Shown: positions 1-9,178 of the stretch, piece after piece
Numbering within the stretch: the stretch's first letter is position 1
Layout of the letters: every line of letters begins with the position of its first letter
NCBI RefSeq assembly: GCF_001428605.1
Contig: NZ_LMID01000012.1
Span: 1 to 64,000, forward strand
DNA: 64,000 nt
DNA from: Sphingomonas sp. Root720
GTDB lineage: Bacteria > Pseudomonadota > Alphaproteobacteria > Sphingomonadales > Sphingomonadaceae
Reading direction: 5' to 3'
Program-made: the position numbers and the translations under genes
The notes under the pieces: generated by a model
What the model was told of the DNA's origin: nothing
What the model saw: the letters and a program-made list of their open reading frames with translations, nothing else
Database searches by the model: none

Positions 1-92
1 ACAACGACGTCTTCTACATGGACAACACCATGATGCTCCTCGGCGACGCCAAGAAGATGGTCGAGGAAATCGTCAAGGCGATGAACCACTAG
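1..92 (+). CDS. pntB: NAD(P) transhydrogenase subunit beta, C-terminal end (partial)
   Basis: The window opens inside a reading frame whose last 29 residues include YMDNTMMLLGDAKKMVEEIV and end at TAG (90-92). The DNTMMLxGDAKK signature is characteristic of the NADP(H)-binding domain III of proton-translocating transhydrogenase beta subunits, which exchange hydride between NADH and NADP+ at the inner membrane. Only the extreme C-terminus is present, so the call rests on one conserved motif. It marks the core-genome edge left of the accessory region. Confidence 0.75.
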   Translation, partial: NDVFYMDNTMMLLGDAKKMVEEIVKAMNH

Positions 93-126
93 GCGGGGCC
101 GATGGTGGAAGAAAGAGTGGGCTGCA

Positions 127-163
127 TCAGCCGCTGGGGCTGTTAAAAAACGATCAGCCGTTT
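127..163. promoter_or_regulatory. Weak terminator hairpin plus TetR-type operator (site T1)
   Basis: Between pntB and the TetR gene a short hairpin (CAGCC-GCTG-GGCTG) runs into an A-rich stretch at 127-150. It is followed by AAACGATCAGCCGTTT at 148-163. That 16-mer has the form AAACG-N6-CGTTT, repeated at about 6.5, 8.1, 11.8 and 29.75 kb. Its place 35 bp ahead of the TetR start fits autoregulation. Binding is inferred. Confidence 0.5.
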
Positions 164-197
164 ATAAGCATGGCATCTGAGTTATCGCGAGGTTCGA

Positions 198-836
198 ATG
201 CGGACGGTTGGATCGAAGCGCGACACCACATGGCCGGTGATCAGGAATACAGCCATTCAGCTGATCCACAAACTCGGTTATGACGGAATGAACGTCCGGC
301 TGTTGGCGAGCGAGACCAATTTGCAGCCCGGATCGCTCTATAACTATTTCAAGAGCAAGGAAGAATTGCTGTCTATGATCGTCTGCGCGATCATGGAGGA
401 TCTGCTGGGGGAGATCACCGCGCGGCTCGAGCTTTGCACCACCCCGGTCGACCGGCTCAAATGCTTCATCGACGTGATGGTGATGTGGCACACCGAGCAT
501 CGCAAAGAAGCCTTTGTCGCCCATATGGAGATACGCAACGTATCCAAGGACCGCTACGAGGAATATGTCGACCTGCGTCAGGCCTTCCGCACCATCCTCG
601 AGCAGATCCTGACCGATGGCGGCAAGGTCGGGGACTTCGCGATCGACGATTTCGACATCACCTGCCTCAGCATTCTGTCGACCTTGGCGGCGATTCCCAA
701 CTGGTATCGCGAGAACGGCCGGCTGACCCCCGCCGGCCTCGTCCGGTGGCATATTGCAGCCATCTTCCGGATGATCGGCGCAAGCGAAGCGGCAATGGCG
801 GCGGCGAAGCCGACCGCCAAGCGCGCCCAGGGATGA
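198..836 (+). CDS. TetR/AcrR family transcriptional regulator
   Basis: A 212-residue protein of typical TetR length. Residues about 32-56 form the DNA-binding helix-turn-helix with the family signature LYNYFKSKEELL, and the C-terminal 150 residues are the variable ligand domain. It is the first gene of the catabolic region and overlaps the following SDR by four bases (ATGA), so the two are co-transcribed. A palindrome related to four others in the window lies just upstream, suggesting that it represses itself and genes to 11.8 kb until an acyl-CoA or related ligand binds. Ligand and targets are inferred. Confidence 0.88.
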   Translation: MRTVGSKRDTTWPVIRNTAIQLIHKLGYDGMNVRLLASETNLQPGSLYNYFKSKEELLSMIVCAIMEDLLGEITARLELCTTPVDRLKCFIDVMVMWHTEHRKEAFVAHMEIRNVSKDRYEEYVDLRQAFRTILEQILTDGGKVGDFAIDDFDITCLSILSTLAAIPNWYRENGRLTPAGLVRWHIAAIFRMIGASEAAMAAAKPTAKRAQG

Positions 837-1684
837 CGACCGTCTCCACCAATGCCCCTGCCGCGCCGGGACAGGAAGATTTCGTCCGACTCTTCAGCAC
901 CCTCGGCAAATGGGCGCTGGTCACCGGTGGCGCGACCGGCATCGGCCGGATGATCGCCTCGGCACTGGCCCGCTCGGGCGCGAACGTCATCATCGCGTCC
1001 CGCAAGGAGAGTGCGTGCCGTCAGGCGGCGGAGGAAATTGCGGCCGAGGCGCCCACGGGCGCGCTTTTCGCCATCGGCGCTGATGTCGGCACCAAGGAGG
1101 GCGTCGCCGACCTGTGCGAAAAGGTCGCTGCCCTGACCGACGGCCTCGACATATTGGTCAACAATTCTGGCAAAACATGGGGCGCGCCCTTCGAAAGCTT
1201 CCCCTACGAGGCGTGGCAGTCGGTACTGTCCGTGAACCTGACCGCTCCCTTCGCGCTGACCCAGGGGCTGCTGCCCCTCCTGCGCCGGAACGCCCAGCCC
1301 GACGATCCAGCGCGCATCATCAATATCGGTTCGATGGTAGGCACCCAGCCCATCGCGGAGGATGCCTATTCCTATGCCGCTTCGAAGGCGGCCCTTCACC
1401 ATCTCACCCGGATCATGGCGCATGAGCTGGCCGGATCGTCGATCACGGTGAACGCGATCGCGCCCGGTGTCTTCGAGAGCCGCATGAGCGCCTATGTGAC
1501 GCAGGACGAAGATCGACTCGACAGGGTCGAATCCAAGATACCGCTGGGCCGGCTCGGCAACGCTGCGGATCTGGCTGGGCTCGTCCACATGCTGTGCGGA
1601 CGGGGGGGGGCCTATATGACCGGGGCGATACTGAACCTCGACGGCGGTCTCGGCATCGTTCCACCGGCCTCGATCTTCTCCTAG
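833..1684 (+). CDS. SDR family oxidoreductase
   Basis: A 283-residue classical short-chain dehydrogenase. The Rossmann motif TGGATGIG is at residues 31-38, NNSG at 110-113, the active-site YAASK at 181-185 and a C-terminal DGG near the end. An N-terminal extension of about 25 residues precedes the fold. It most likely oxidises a hydroxyacyl or secondary alcohol intermediate with NAD(P)+; the substrate is unknown. ATG 833 overlaps the TetR stop. A run of nine G at 1602-1610 lies in the coding sequence near the C-terminus and would be prone to slippage, but the frame is intact here. Confidence 0.85.
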   Translation: MTTVSTNAPAAPGQEDFVRLFSTLGKWALVTGGATGIGRMIASALARSGANVIIASRKESACRQAAEEIAAEAPTGALFAIGADVGTKEGVADLCEKVAALTDGLDILVNNSGKTWGAPFESFPYEAWQSVLSVNLTAPFALTQGLLPLLRRNAQPDDPARIINIGSMVGTQPIAEDAYSYAASKAALHHLTRIMAHELAGSSITVNAIAPGVFESRMSAYVTQDEDRLDRVESKIPLGRLGNAADLAGLVHMLCGRGGAYMTGAILNLDGGLGIVPPASIFS

Positions 1685-1712
1685 AGGGCCGCTGCCGCCC
1701 GAGCGGGGCGGA

Positions 1713-2462
1713 TCAGTTGCGGCCCGTTTCTCGGAAGCCGGCCACGCCGGTCTGCGCCGCCTTGCTGCGTGCCACGTCGGACACCAGTTCGCGCTCCAGC
1801 CGGAAGGCGTCCTCGATCGAAAGGCCCGCGCCGCGCCATATCGCCCGGCGCGCGGCATGCTGCGCCTCCAGGCCATGGCGTGAATAGCGGGCGGCGAGCG
1901 CCAGCGCGGCATCGAGCACCGGCTCGCCTTCCGCGCTCATCGCCGTGATCAGCCCGATCTCGAGCGCGCGGGCGGCGCTTATCGGTTCGCCGTCCAGGAT
2001 CATCTCGGCGGCCCTGGCTGCGCCGACGAGGCGTGGCAGCATTTGTGTGCCGCCATAGCCCGGGACCAGGTTCATCCGGATCTCCGGCAAACCCAGCGCG
2101 GATGCGGGAGAGGCGACGCGGAAGCTGCAGGCCATCGCCAGTTCCAGCCCGCCGCCCAGCGCGAAGCCGTCGATCGCGGCGACGATGATCTTCGGAAAAT
2201 CGAGCAGGCGCAGCATCAGTGCATGCATGCGGTCCACGCGCGCGATCGCATCGATGCCGCTCTCCTTCAGGTCGGCCCCGGCGCAGAAGGCGCGGCCATT
2301 GCCGGCAATGACCAGCGCGCGCTTTCCATCGTCGGCCTCAATCACGTCCAGCGCCGCGTCGAAGGCGTCGAGCAGCTCGCCGTTGAGGGCGTTGAGCGCC
2401 TTCGGCCGATCGAGCGTCAGGATCGCGCAGCCGCCGTCGCGAGCATCCGATATGATCAGCAT
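1713..2462 (-). CDS. Enoyl-CoA hydratase/isomerase (crotonase) family protein
   Basis: A 249-residue crotonase of normal length. It shows the oxyanion-hole segment FCAGADLKE, GFALGGGLELAMAC, and the active-site region LPEIRMNLVPGYGGTQ with the Glu expected for hydration of 2-enoyl-CoA. A GGGAGG ribosome-binding site sits just before ATG 2462. It is followed on the same strand, in transcription order ligase, AMACR-like racemase, hydratase, by no further gene, and converges with the SDR that ends at 1684. The role is probably beta-oxidation of the acyl-CoA made by the neighbouring ligase. Confidence 0.87.
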   Translation of the reverse strand: MLIISDARDGGCAILTLDRPKALNALNGELLDAFDAALDVIEADDGKRALVIAGNGRAFCAGADLKESGIDAIARVDRMHALMLRLLDFPKIIVAAIDGFALGGGLELAMACSFRVASPASALGLPEIRMNLVPGYGGTQMLPRLVGAARAAEMILDGEPISAARALEIGLITAMSAEGEPVLDAALALAARYSRHGLEAQHAARRAIWRGAGLSIEDAFRLERELVSDVARSKAAQTGVAGFRETGRN

Positions 2463-2479
2463 ATGCCCTCCCCGCCGGA

Positions 2480-3628
2480 TTAGCCGAGTATGTCCGAGGC
2501 TTTCAATGACCGGACTTCCTCCGCCGCAAGCCCCAGTTCGCCCAATATGGACTCGCCATCTTCTCCATAACGGGCCGGCGGCCCCGCAACCCTGCCGGGC
2601 GTGCGGCTGAAGCGCGGTGCGGGCGAAGGCTGGACCAGCCCGTCGCGCGTGGTGAAGGCGCCGCGTGCGACGTTGTGAGGATGCAGCGGGGCTTCATTCC
2701 AGTCGAGCACCGGCGAGAAGCATGCATCTGACCCGCCCAATATCTCGACCCATTCGTTGCGGGTGCGGGTCGCGAACAGCGCGGCGAACCGTTCGCACCA
2801 TTCGGGCCATCTCTGGCGATCCATCTGGGGATGGAATTCGGCATGGTCGAGGTCGAGGAGGTCGAGCAGCAGGGTGTAGAAGGGCGGCTCGATCGCGCCG
2901 ACCGCAATGTGCCGGCCATCGGCGCAGGCATAGGTGCGGTAGAAATGCGCGCCGCCATCGAGGAAATTGCTTTCGCGCTGCAGATCCAGCGCGCCTTCCG
3001 CATTTAGGCTGTAGAACAGCGAACAAAGCAGGGCGGCACCGTCGCTCATCGCGGCATCTACGACTTGCCCTTTGCCCGAACGGGCGGCTTCCAGAAGCCC
3101 GCAGGCGATCCCGAAGGCCAGCATCATCGCACCGCCGCCATAGTCGCCGACCAGATTCAGGGGCGGCACCGGGCAGCCGTCGCGCGTCCCGATCGCATTC
3201 AATGCGCCGCTCAAGGAGATATAGTTGAGGTCGTGACCGGCGGTCTGCGCCAGTGGGCCGGCCTGTCCCCAACCGGTCATCCGGCCGTAGACGAGTCGCG
3301 GATTGGCGGCCAGGCATTCGTCGGGGCCGAGGCCCAGCCGCTCCATCACGCCGGGCCGGAAGCCTTCGATCAGCGCGTCGGCGCTGCGGATCAGCGAGAG
3401 TGCGATATCCACGCCGGCCGGTTTCTTCAGATCAAGCGCGATGCTGCGGCGGCCGCGCAAGGTGATGTCGAAGCTCGCCGAACGGTCTGCGGCGGGCGCT
3501 GGTGCGCTCCGCTTTCGCTCGATCCGGATCACATCGGCGCCCATGTCGGCGAGCATCATCGCGCAGAACGGACCCGGGCCGATACCGGCGAACTCGATCA
3601 CGCGCAGTCCGTTCAGTGGGCCGGACAT
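2480..3628 (-). CDS. CaiB/BaiF family, alpha-methylacyl-CoA racemase-like
   Basis: A 382-residue family III CoA-transferase fold protein. It resembles alpha-methylacyl-CoA racemase rather than a transferase: the [18 protein letters not shown] segment places His132, and [12 protein letters not shown] places Asp162. These are thirty residues apart, like the catalytic His/Asp pair known from bacterial AMACR (126/156). Such enzymes epimerise 2-methyl-acyl-CoA esters so that methyl-branched chains can enter beta-oxidation. It lies 17 bp upstream of the hydratase and 45 bp downstream of the acyl-CoA ligase, in one operon. A CoA-transferase role cannot be ruled out by eye. Confidence 0.78.
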   Translation of the reverse strand: MSGPLNGLRVIEFAGIGPGPFCAMMLADMGADVIRIERKRSAPAPAADRSASFDITLRGRRSIALDLKKPAGVDIALSLIRSADALIEGFRPGVMERLGLGPDECLAANPRLVYGRMTGWGQAGPLAQTAGHDLNYISLSGALNAIGTRDGCPVPPLNLVGDYGGGAMMLAFGIACGLLEAARSGKGQVVDAAMSDGAALLCSLFYSLNAEGALDLQRESNFLDGGAHFYRTYACADGRHIAVGAIEPPFYTLLLDLLDLDHAEFHPQMDRQRWPEWCERFAALFATRTRNEWVEILGGSDACFSPVLDWNEAPLHPHNVARGAFTTRDGLVQPSPAPRFSRTPGRVAGPPARYGEDGESILGELGLAAEEVRSLKASDILG

Positions 3629-3673
3629 GGCTTTCTCCTCGTCGTCATCGCCATCATGGCGGGCCGTCCCGGC

Positions 3674-5395
3674 CTATTTCCGTTCGGCGGTTTCGCTTGC
3701 CACGAAATAGTCGCGATATTGCTCGCGCAATTTATATTTTAGCACCTTGGAGCCCAGCGTCGTGGGGATCTCGTCGACGAATATCACCGCCTTGGGCGCC
3801 TCGAATCCGGCCAGCCGAGCGCGGCCATAGGCGATCAGTTCCTCTTCGCTGCAGCTCTTCCCCGGAGCGAGGATGACGAACGCCGTGACGGCTTCGCCCC
3901 AGCGCGGATGGTTCAGACCAACGACGGCCGCCTTCTCGACCGCCTCATGGCCGCGCATCACGCCCTCGACCCGGATCGTCGACACATTCTCGCCGCCAGA
4001 CTTGATGACGTCCTTGTAGCGATCGACCATGACGAACAGGCCGTTCTCGTCATAGATGCAGGCATCCCCCGAATGAAACCAGCCGCCGCGGAATGCCTCC
4101 TGCGTCGCCTGCTCATTCTTGTAATAGCCGGCGGTCATCGCCGGGGTGCGATAGACGATCTCCCCCGCGACATTGGGTGTGTCCCGCTCGATCAGCCGCC
4201 CTTCCTCGTCCATCAGCCCGGCGGCAAGGATCGGCGCGGGAAGCCCGGTATGGTTGATAGCGGGGGCGGAGGCGCGATAGATTTCCGGCCATTTGTCCGG
4301 ATAAAAGCGCGTGCAGGGCATGGCTTCGGTCTGCCCCAATATCTCGACAAGCTGGACCTGCTCGCCGCATAGTGCCTTGAGCTTGTCGGCCGTCGCAGGA
4401 TCGAGCGCGGCCCAGGCGAACACCACCGAGGTCAGGCTGGTGATGTCATAGCGGCCGGGCTTGGCCTCGATTTCGGCGATCATCTCCTCGATGAACTGCG
4501 GCGAGCCGGCCCACAAATGGGTGGCGCGTTCGTCGCTGACCATAGTGGCGAAGTTCGCCCCCGTGGCCTGCCGCCCCATGATCAGCGTCCCGCCGCATAG
4601 AAAGGCGGGGAAAGCCTGGGTCTGGTCAGGGGCATGATAGATCAGCGGCAGCACGCTGCAGGTTCGCATGTCAGATTCGAACCGCAGGCCGCGCGAGAAG
4701 GTGAGCGCGTTGCCATAAGCGCCGATATAGGAGCAGTGGTGCGACATCATTACGCCCTTGGGCATCGATGTCGTGCCGGAGGTCGGCAGGATCTCCCAGA
4801 TGTCGTCGCCATGGATCTCGACGTCGGGCTCCTCGATCGATGAGTCGTCGACGAACTTCTCGAAGCTTACCCAGCCGTCCGGGATGTCCAACCCGCCTAT
4901 GGGGATCATCACGCCGGTGAGGCCGTGGCGGGTGAACGTCGCTTCGGCGGCGGGCCACAGCTCACGATCGACGATGGCCAATTTGGGCTCCAGCGTCGAA
5001 AGCAGGTGATCCTGAACATCGGGCGCCATCCGCGGATTGATCGGCGCGCCGACCATGCCGGCCTTGGCGATGCCGAATTTGGAGATATAGGCCTCGACCG
5101 AATTCTCGCAAAAGAACACGACGCGGTCGCCCCGTTGCAGGCCGCGGGCGATCAGCGCGTTGGCGATGCGATTGGCCAGCTGATCCGCCGCGCGGTAGGT
5201 CAGCCTCGCGAACCGCTCCGAGCCGCACGCGTCGGCGCTTGCCACGATCGCCTTCTTGTCCGGGTAGCTCCAGCACATGCGTTCGAACATGTCGCCAACC
5301 GAGGTTCGCTCCCATCGCTTCGACGGGTGGCGGCCGTACAAGCTCACCACATCGAACTGATCCATGCCCTGCTGCCCGTCGGACGATCCCCCCAT
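3674..5395 (-). CDS. Acyl-CoA synthetase (AMP-forming, ANL superfamily)
   Basis: About 573 residues, the usual length for an acyl-CoA ligase. The P-loop-like A3 motif is TSGTTSMPKGVMMSHH, A5 is in VEILGQTEA, A7/A8 in FHSGDACIYDENGLFVMVDRYKDVIKSG, and the C-terminal LGSKVLKYKLRE carries the A10 lysine. It activates a carboxylate with ATP and CoA in the cytoplasm and heads an operon with the racemase and crotonase. ATG 5395 follows an AGAGGG ribosome-binding site. The in-frame GTG one codon earlier is a less likely start. The substrate is unknown. Confidence 0.88.
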   Translation of the reverse strand: MGGSSDGQQGMDQFDVVSLYGRHPSKRWERTSVGDMFERMCWSYPDKKAIVASADACGSERFARLTYRAADQLANRIANALIARGLQRGDRVVFFCENSVEAYISKFGIAKAGMVGAPINPRMAPDVQDHLLSTLEPKLAIVDRELWPAAEATFTRHGLTGVMIPIGGLDIPDGWVSFEKFVDDSSIEEPDVEIHGDDIWEILPTSGTTSMPKGVMMSHHCSYIGAYGNALTFSRGLRFESDMRTCSVLPLIYHAPDQTQAFPAFLCGGTLIMGRQATGANFATMVSDERATHLWAGSPQFIEEMIAEIEAKPGRYDITSLTSVVFAWAALDPATADKLKALCGEQVQLVEILGQTEAMPCTRFYPDKWPEIYRASAPAINHTGLPAPILAAGLMDEEGRLIERDTPNVAGEIVYRTPAMTAGYYKNEQATQEAFRGGWFHSGDACIYDENGLFVMVDRYKDVIKSGGENVSTIRVEGVMRGHEAVEKAAVVGLNHPRWGEAVTAFVILAPGKSCSEEELIAYGRARLAGFEAPKAVIFVDEIPTTLGSKVLKYKLREQYRDYFVASETAERK

Positions 5396-5490
5396 CACAC
5401 CCTCTTCACCTGATTGCTGCCGAGCGGTCGCGTCCGGCTAGGTAAGCGTCGATCCGGCGGCGCACGCTCACGCCGCCGGTCCCTTAATGT

Positions 5491-6360
5491 TCAGTCAGCC
5501 TTCTTCTTCGGCGGCCCCTCCAGGAAGGTCGGCTCGTCATTTTCGCCATAGACCCATTCGAAAGCCGCGCGCGGACCGTCGCGCTTCACGCGGTTCAGGG
5601 TCTCTCCGAATTTCGAATCCATGTGGGCCATGTGATCGAACATCACATTGGCCTTGAACATAGGATAAGCACCCATGACGTCATAGACCATGTTCGCGCC
5701 CTGCTTGAGGAGCGAAAGCAGCGACAGATCGGTCTTGGCGATCTTCTGCGCGAGCCAGTCGACATAGGCTTCGAGCTCGTCAGCGGGGACGCTCTTGTTC
5801 ACAAGGCCATATTCCTCGGCCTTCTTCCCGTCGATCGTGTCACCGGTGAGGAACAGCGCCTTGGTCCGGCGGATGCCCATGGTCAGGGTCCAGAGCGCCA
5901 TCGAGGGGTCGAGCGCCATGCCGCGATTCTCGTTCGGGCCCATCAGCGCGTCATCGGCCGCGACTACCAGATCGCAGAAGGCGAGAAAGAGGTTCGCGCC
6001 GCCGTAGCAATAGCCCTTGACTTCGAGGACGGTCGGCTTGGCGAACTCCCAGATGTTCCGCTGGAACCACATGGCCAGCTTGTTGAGCTCGCGGCGGTCG
6101 GTATGAGCCCCCACCTCATGATAGAGGTCGGCGATTTCGACCACCTCGGAACCGCTGCAGAGCGCCCGGCCCGCGCCGCGGAAGACGACGACATGAACGC
6201 TGTCGTCGGCCTCATACTCCTGCATCGCATCGCCGATCTTCTTCATCATCGAATTGCTCAGCGCGTTCAGCCGTTCGGGAGCATTCAATATCACCGTCGC
6301 TACCCGGCCGTTCCGCTCGAACAGGACATCCGACGATGCCGTTTCCCCCGCGTCTGCCAT
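5491..6360 (-). CDS. Divergent enoyl-CoA hydratase/isomerase family protein
   Basis: About 289 residues with a crotonase core: AGRALCSGSEV for the oxyanion hole and VKGYCYGGANLFLAFCDLVVAADDALMGPNENRG for the acyl-CoA pocket. The usual PEI..G..PG.GGT block is replaced by PNENRGMALDPSMALWT, and the C-terminus is long and lysine-rich (GPPKKKAD). It is therefore a distant crotonase that may act on a ring or branched substrate. ATG 6360 is preferred because GGGAG lies seven bases ahead; an alternative ATG is six bases upstream. The gene is divergent from the nitroreductase and shares its intergenic region. Confidence 0.75.
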   Translation of the reverse strand: MADAGETASSDVLFERNGRVATVILNAPERLNALSNSMMKKIGDAMQEYEADDSVHVVVFRGAGRALCSGSEVVEIADLYHEVGAHTDRRELNKLAMWFQRNIWEFAKPTVLEVKGYCYGGANLFLAFCDLVVAADDALMGPNENRGMALDPSMALWTLTMGIRRTKALFLTGDTIDGKKAEEYGLVNKSVPADELEAYVDWLAQKIAKTDLSLLSLLKQGANMVYDVMGAYPMFKANVMFDHMAHMDSKFGETLNRVKRDGPRAAFEWVYGENDEPTFLEGPPKKKAD

Positions 6361-6503
6361 CTTCATGCTCCCTCTATTGCCAATGAGTTGCGGCACCGCA
6401 GCCTCGACGGCGAGGTGCAGGACGATCCTTATAAGCGACGGCCATTCCCAACGAATCCGAGCGATGGCGCCAGCTTGACGGGCATCATCCTAAGCCATAA
6501 AGA

Positions 6504-6521
6504 AAAACGGTCAACCGTTTT
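6504..6521. promoter_or_regulatory. TetR-type operator (site T2)
   Basis: AAAACGGTCAACCGTTTT is an 18-bp, nearly perfect palindrome and the best copy of the AAACG-N6-CGTTT family in the window. It lies 15 bp before the nitroreductase ATG and about 145 bp from the divergent crotonase start, so a bound repressor could block both. The cognate protein is probably the TetR at 198-836 (inference). Confidence 0.6.
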
Positions 6522-6536
6522 ATTAAGGTGCGCCTG

Positions 6537-7256
6537 ATGGAGGATCTGATTTGCCCCGATGGCCCTGTCGACACCGCCGCAGCCGTGTCCGTCACCGGGG
6601 CCATTCTCTCCCGCCGGTCGGTGCGAGGATTTCTCGATAAGCCGGTCGATCAGGACGTGCTGCGCCGGATATTGAAGCTGACGGCGCGGGCGCCGTCGGG
6701 GTGCAATCTCCAGCCCTGGCAGTTTCATGTGGTTACGGGACAGGCCCTTTCCCGGCTCAAGGCGCTGATGCGGACCCGCGCGACGGAGGCGCCCCGCGGC
6801 GAGCCGACTGAATATGATATCCTGCCAGAGGAAATGCCCGCCATCTATAGCGAACGGCGCTTCGAGGTCGGTTTCGGCCTGTACGACCGGCTTGGCATAG
6901 CCAGGGAAGACAAGCAGGGCCGGGCGCAATGGTCCGCCTATAATCTGCAGTTCTTTGGCGCCCCGGTCGGCCTGTTCTGCAGCATCGACCGGCGCATGGG
7001 GCCGCCGCAATGGGCCGATATGGGCATGGCGCTGCAGACGCTGATGCTGCTCCTACGCGAGGCAGGGTTGCACAGCTGTCCGCAGGAAGCGTGGAGCCTC
7101 TACTCGCGGACCATCGGAGACTTTTTGACCCTTGCGCCGGAGCTGATGCTGTTCTGCGGCATGGCGGTCGGCTATGCTGATCCCGACGCTCCCGCCAACA
7201 GCTTCGTCGCGGGCCGGGCGCCGCTTGAGGATTATACCGTCTTCATAGACGAGTAG
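6537..7256 (+). CDS. Nitroreductase family flavoprotein
   Basis: 239 residues with the nitroreductase N-terminal signature SRRSVRGFLDKPV and the FMN-phosphate contact region ARAPSGCNLQPWQFHVVTG. The C-terminal part carries LREAGLHSCPQEAW, typical of FMN-dependent NAD(P)H oxidoreductases of this fold. It may reduce an enone or quinone rather than a nitro group, since the neighbours handle acyl-CoA and alcohols. ATG 6537 follows AAGG with nine bases spacing; a GTG at 6528 is also in frame. Operator T2 overlaps its promoter. Confidence 0.83.
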   Translation: MEDLICPDGPVDTAAAVSVTGAILSRRSVRGFLDKPVDQDVLRRILKLTARAPSGCNLQPWQFHVVTGQALSRLKALMRTRATEAPRGEPTEYDILPEEMPAIYSERRFEVGFGLYDRLGIAREDKQGRAQWSAYNLQFFGAPVGLFCSIDRRMGPPQWADMGMALQTLMLLLREAGLHSCPQEAWSLYSRTIGDFLTLAPELMLFCGMAVGYADPDAPANSFVAGRAPLEDYTVFIDE

Positions 7257-7291
7257 GGTGGCCGGCGCGAGGTCGCCGGCCTTATTCGAGG

Positions 7292-8041
7292 CTAGAGAAA
7301 CGCGCCGATTGATGCGCCGCCGCAAGCGTAGAGCGTCTGGCCGGTTACGAAGCTCGCCCCGCGCGACGCCAGGAACATATAGCAGACCGCGATCTCGTCG
7401 GGCTCGGCGACCCGCCGCATCGGGGTGCGGCTGAGCATCTGCTCCTGCGCCTTTTCCGGCTGCATCCTGAACATCCCGCCATCGACTCCGCCCGGAGCGA
7501 CGCAGTTGACGGTGATGCCGTGCCGGGCGAGTTCGATGGCGGCAGTCCGCGTCATCGCCTCAATCGCGCCTTTGGCCGCGACATAGCTCATGCCCGTGGG
7601 CGAGCCGCGGGCCGCGACCGAGCTTGTGTTGACGATCCTGCCATAGCCGCGCTCCTTCATGGCCGGCGCGAAGGCCCACATCATGTTCAGCGTGCCGCGG
7701 GCGTGGGTAGCGAGGGTGAGGTCGAAATCCTCTTCGGTCACGTCAACGAGCGGCGCGTTGCGGGTCGCGCCGGCAAGGTTGGCTACCACCGTCGGCACAC
7801 GCCTGCTTTCGGTCAGCCGCGCGCGCAGTGCCTCGATCTCTTCGCGCCGGGAAACGTCGCACGATGCCGCCTCCGCCGAAAGGCCCCGGGCGGTCAGCTC
7901 TTCGGCAACGGACACCGCCGATTCGCCGATGTCGACCACCACCACATGCGCGCCGCCATTCGCCGCCCGCGCGCACAGGGCGCGCCCCAATCCTCCGGCG
8001 CCGCCCGTGACCACATATACATCCACGCCGGTCTCATTCAT
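7292..8041 (-). CDS. SDR family oxidoreductase
   Basis: 249 residues. It has TGGAGGLG near the N-terminus, the active-site Ser in NTSSVAARG, the YVAAK tetrad segment, and a C-terminal GQTLYACGGASIGAFL. The NNAG motif is changed to NLAG, a conservative change seen in some SDRs. The start ATG 8041 has GGGAGG just ahead. It is transcribed divergently from the MDR enzyme at 8153 and they share operator T3. It probably interconverts a hydroxyl and keto group on a pathway intermediate. Confidence 0.84.
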   Translation of the reverse strand: MNETGVDVYVVTGGAGGLGRALCARAANGGAHVVVVDIGESAVSVAEELTARGLSAEAASCDVSRREEIEALRARLTESRRVPTVVANLAGATRNAPLVDVTEEDFDLTLATHARGTLNMMWAFAPAMKERGYGRIVNTSSVAARGSPTGMSYVAAKGAIEAMTRTAAIELARHGITVNCVAPGGVDGGMFRMQPEKAQEQMLSRTPMRRVAEPDEIAVCYMFLASRGASFVTGQTLYACGGASIGAFL

Positions 8042-8084
8042 GTTCGCCTCCCACTGGATGGACAATTCGATTGAGACCACTTAA

Positions 8085-8104
8085 ACAAACGAACGAGCGT
8101 TTGT
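8085..8104. promoter_or_regulatory. TetR-type operator (site T3)
   Basis: The central 16-mer AAACGAACGAGCGTTT (8087-8102) is extended by AC and GT on its flanks to a 20-bp region with symmetric arms ACAAACG/CGTTTGT. It lies in the 111-bp gap between the divergent SDR (start 8041) and MDR (start 8153), so one operator could control both. Confidence 0.58.
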
Positions 8105-8152
8105 AAATTGCATCTGTTCGATCGGGGGACCGGCGATGGAAGAGGATGGACG

Positions 8153-9178
8153 ATGAAGGCTTTCGAAGCGGCGCCGGCCGGAGAAATGCCGCGGTGGCGA
8201 TGCGTCGACAGGGATCGCCCGCAGCTTGGCCGAGGGCAGGTTCTCGTTCGGCTAAAGGCTGCGTCGCTCAACTATCGCGATCTGCTCTTCTCCGATGGTC
8301 GGCATGGCTTCCCCGTCGCTCCGCCCGGCCGCATACCGCTGTCCGACGGTGCGGGTGATGTCGTCGAGATCGGCCCGGGGGTTGACCGCATCACGCCGGG
8401 TGACCGGGTCGCGGGCCTGTTCGCCCAGAGCTGGTTCGGCGGATCCCATTCGCGCGAAGGCCGGGAGAATACGCTGGCGGGGGCGCTGGACGGCGTGCTC
8501 AGCGAGTATCGCGCGTTCGACCAGCATGGGTTGGTTAAGCTGCCCGGACACTTGTCGTTTGACGAAGGCGCGACATTGCCCTGCGCCGCGCTCACCGCCT
8601 GGAATGCCCTCTATGGGCTGACGCCGCTGCGTTCGGGCCAGACGGTGCTAGCGCTGGGCACGGGGGGCGTGTCGCTGTTCGCGGTCCAGTTCGCCAAGGC
8701 TGCGGGCGCGCGTGTCATCGTCACCTCGTCAAGCGACGCGAAGCTTGCCCGGGTTCGGGCGCTCGGCGCCGATGATGTCATCAACTATGCGCGGCACCCC
8801 GATTGGAGCGCCGAGGTTCTCCGCCTTACCGGAGGCCAGGGCGTGGATCATGTGATCGAGGTCGGCGGGGCGGGCACGCTGCCGCAATCGATCCGCTGCG
8901 CCGCGCCGGGTGGGATCGTCAGCATCATCGGGATGCTGGCCGGTGGCGAGTCGATCGACCCGATGTCGATCCTGTCGGCCAACTGCATCCTGCGGGGCGT
9001 GCTGGTGGGATCGCGCGAGATGTTCCAGGCGATGAACCGCACGATCGCGTTCCACGGGATCCGCCCGGAGATCGACCGGGTTTTCGACTTTGAGCAGGCC
9101 AATGAGGCGCTCGCCTATCTCGACCGGGGCGCCCACGTCGGCAAGGTCGTGATCCGTATCGGCGGGAGTGAAGCCTGA
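8153..9178 (+). CDS. Zinc-type/quinone-oxidoreductase-like alcohol dehydrogenase (MDR)
   Basis: 341 residues. The GroES-like N-terminal half contains LKAASLNYRDLLFSDG, and the NAD(P)-binding half contains LALGTGGVSLFAVQFAKAAGARV, a form of the MDR GxGGVGxxA motif. Structural-zinc cysteines are not evident, so it resembles the zinc-free quinone reductase/enoyl reductase branch. It likely reduces a double bond or oxidises an alcohol with NADPH/NADH. It overlaps the following small protein by one base (TGATG) and lies downstream of operator T3. Confidence 0.84.
   Translation: MKAFEAAPAGEMPRWRCVDRDRPQLGRGQVLVRLKAASLNYRDLLFSDGRHGFPVAPPGRIPLSDGAGDVVEIGPGVDRITPGDRVAGLFAQSWFGGSHSREGRENTLAGALDGVLSEYRAFDQHGLVKLPGHLSFDEGATLPCAALTAWNALYGLTPLRSGQTVLALGTGGVSLFAVQFAKAAGARVIVTSSSDAKLARVRALGADDVINYARHPDWSAEVLRLTGGQGVDHVIEVGGAGTLPQSIRCAAPGGIVSIIGMLAGGESIDPMSILSANCILRGVLVGSREMFQAMNRTIAFHGIRPEIDRVFDFEQANEALAYLDRGAHVGKVVIRIGGSEA

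Noticed and set aside
1602..1610. Frameshift in the SDR gene caused by the G9 tract
   Set aside because: The frame continues through the tract to a normal SDR C-terminus with a DGG motif, so the gene is intact as sequenced.
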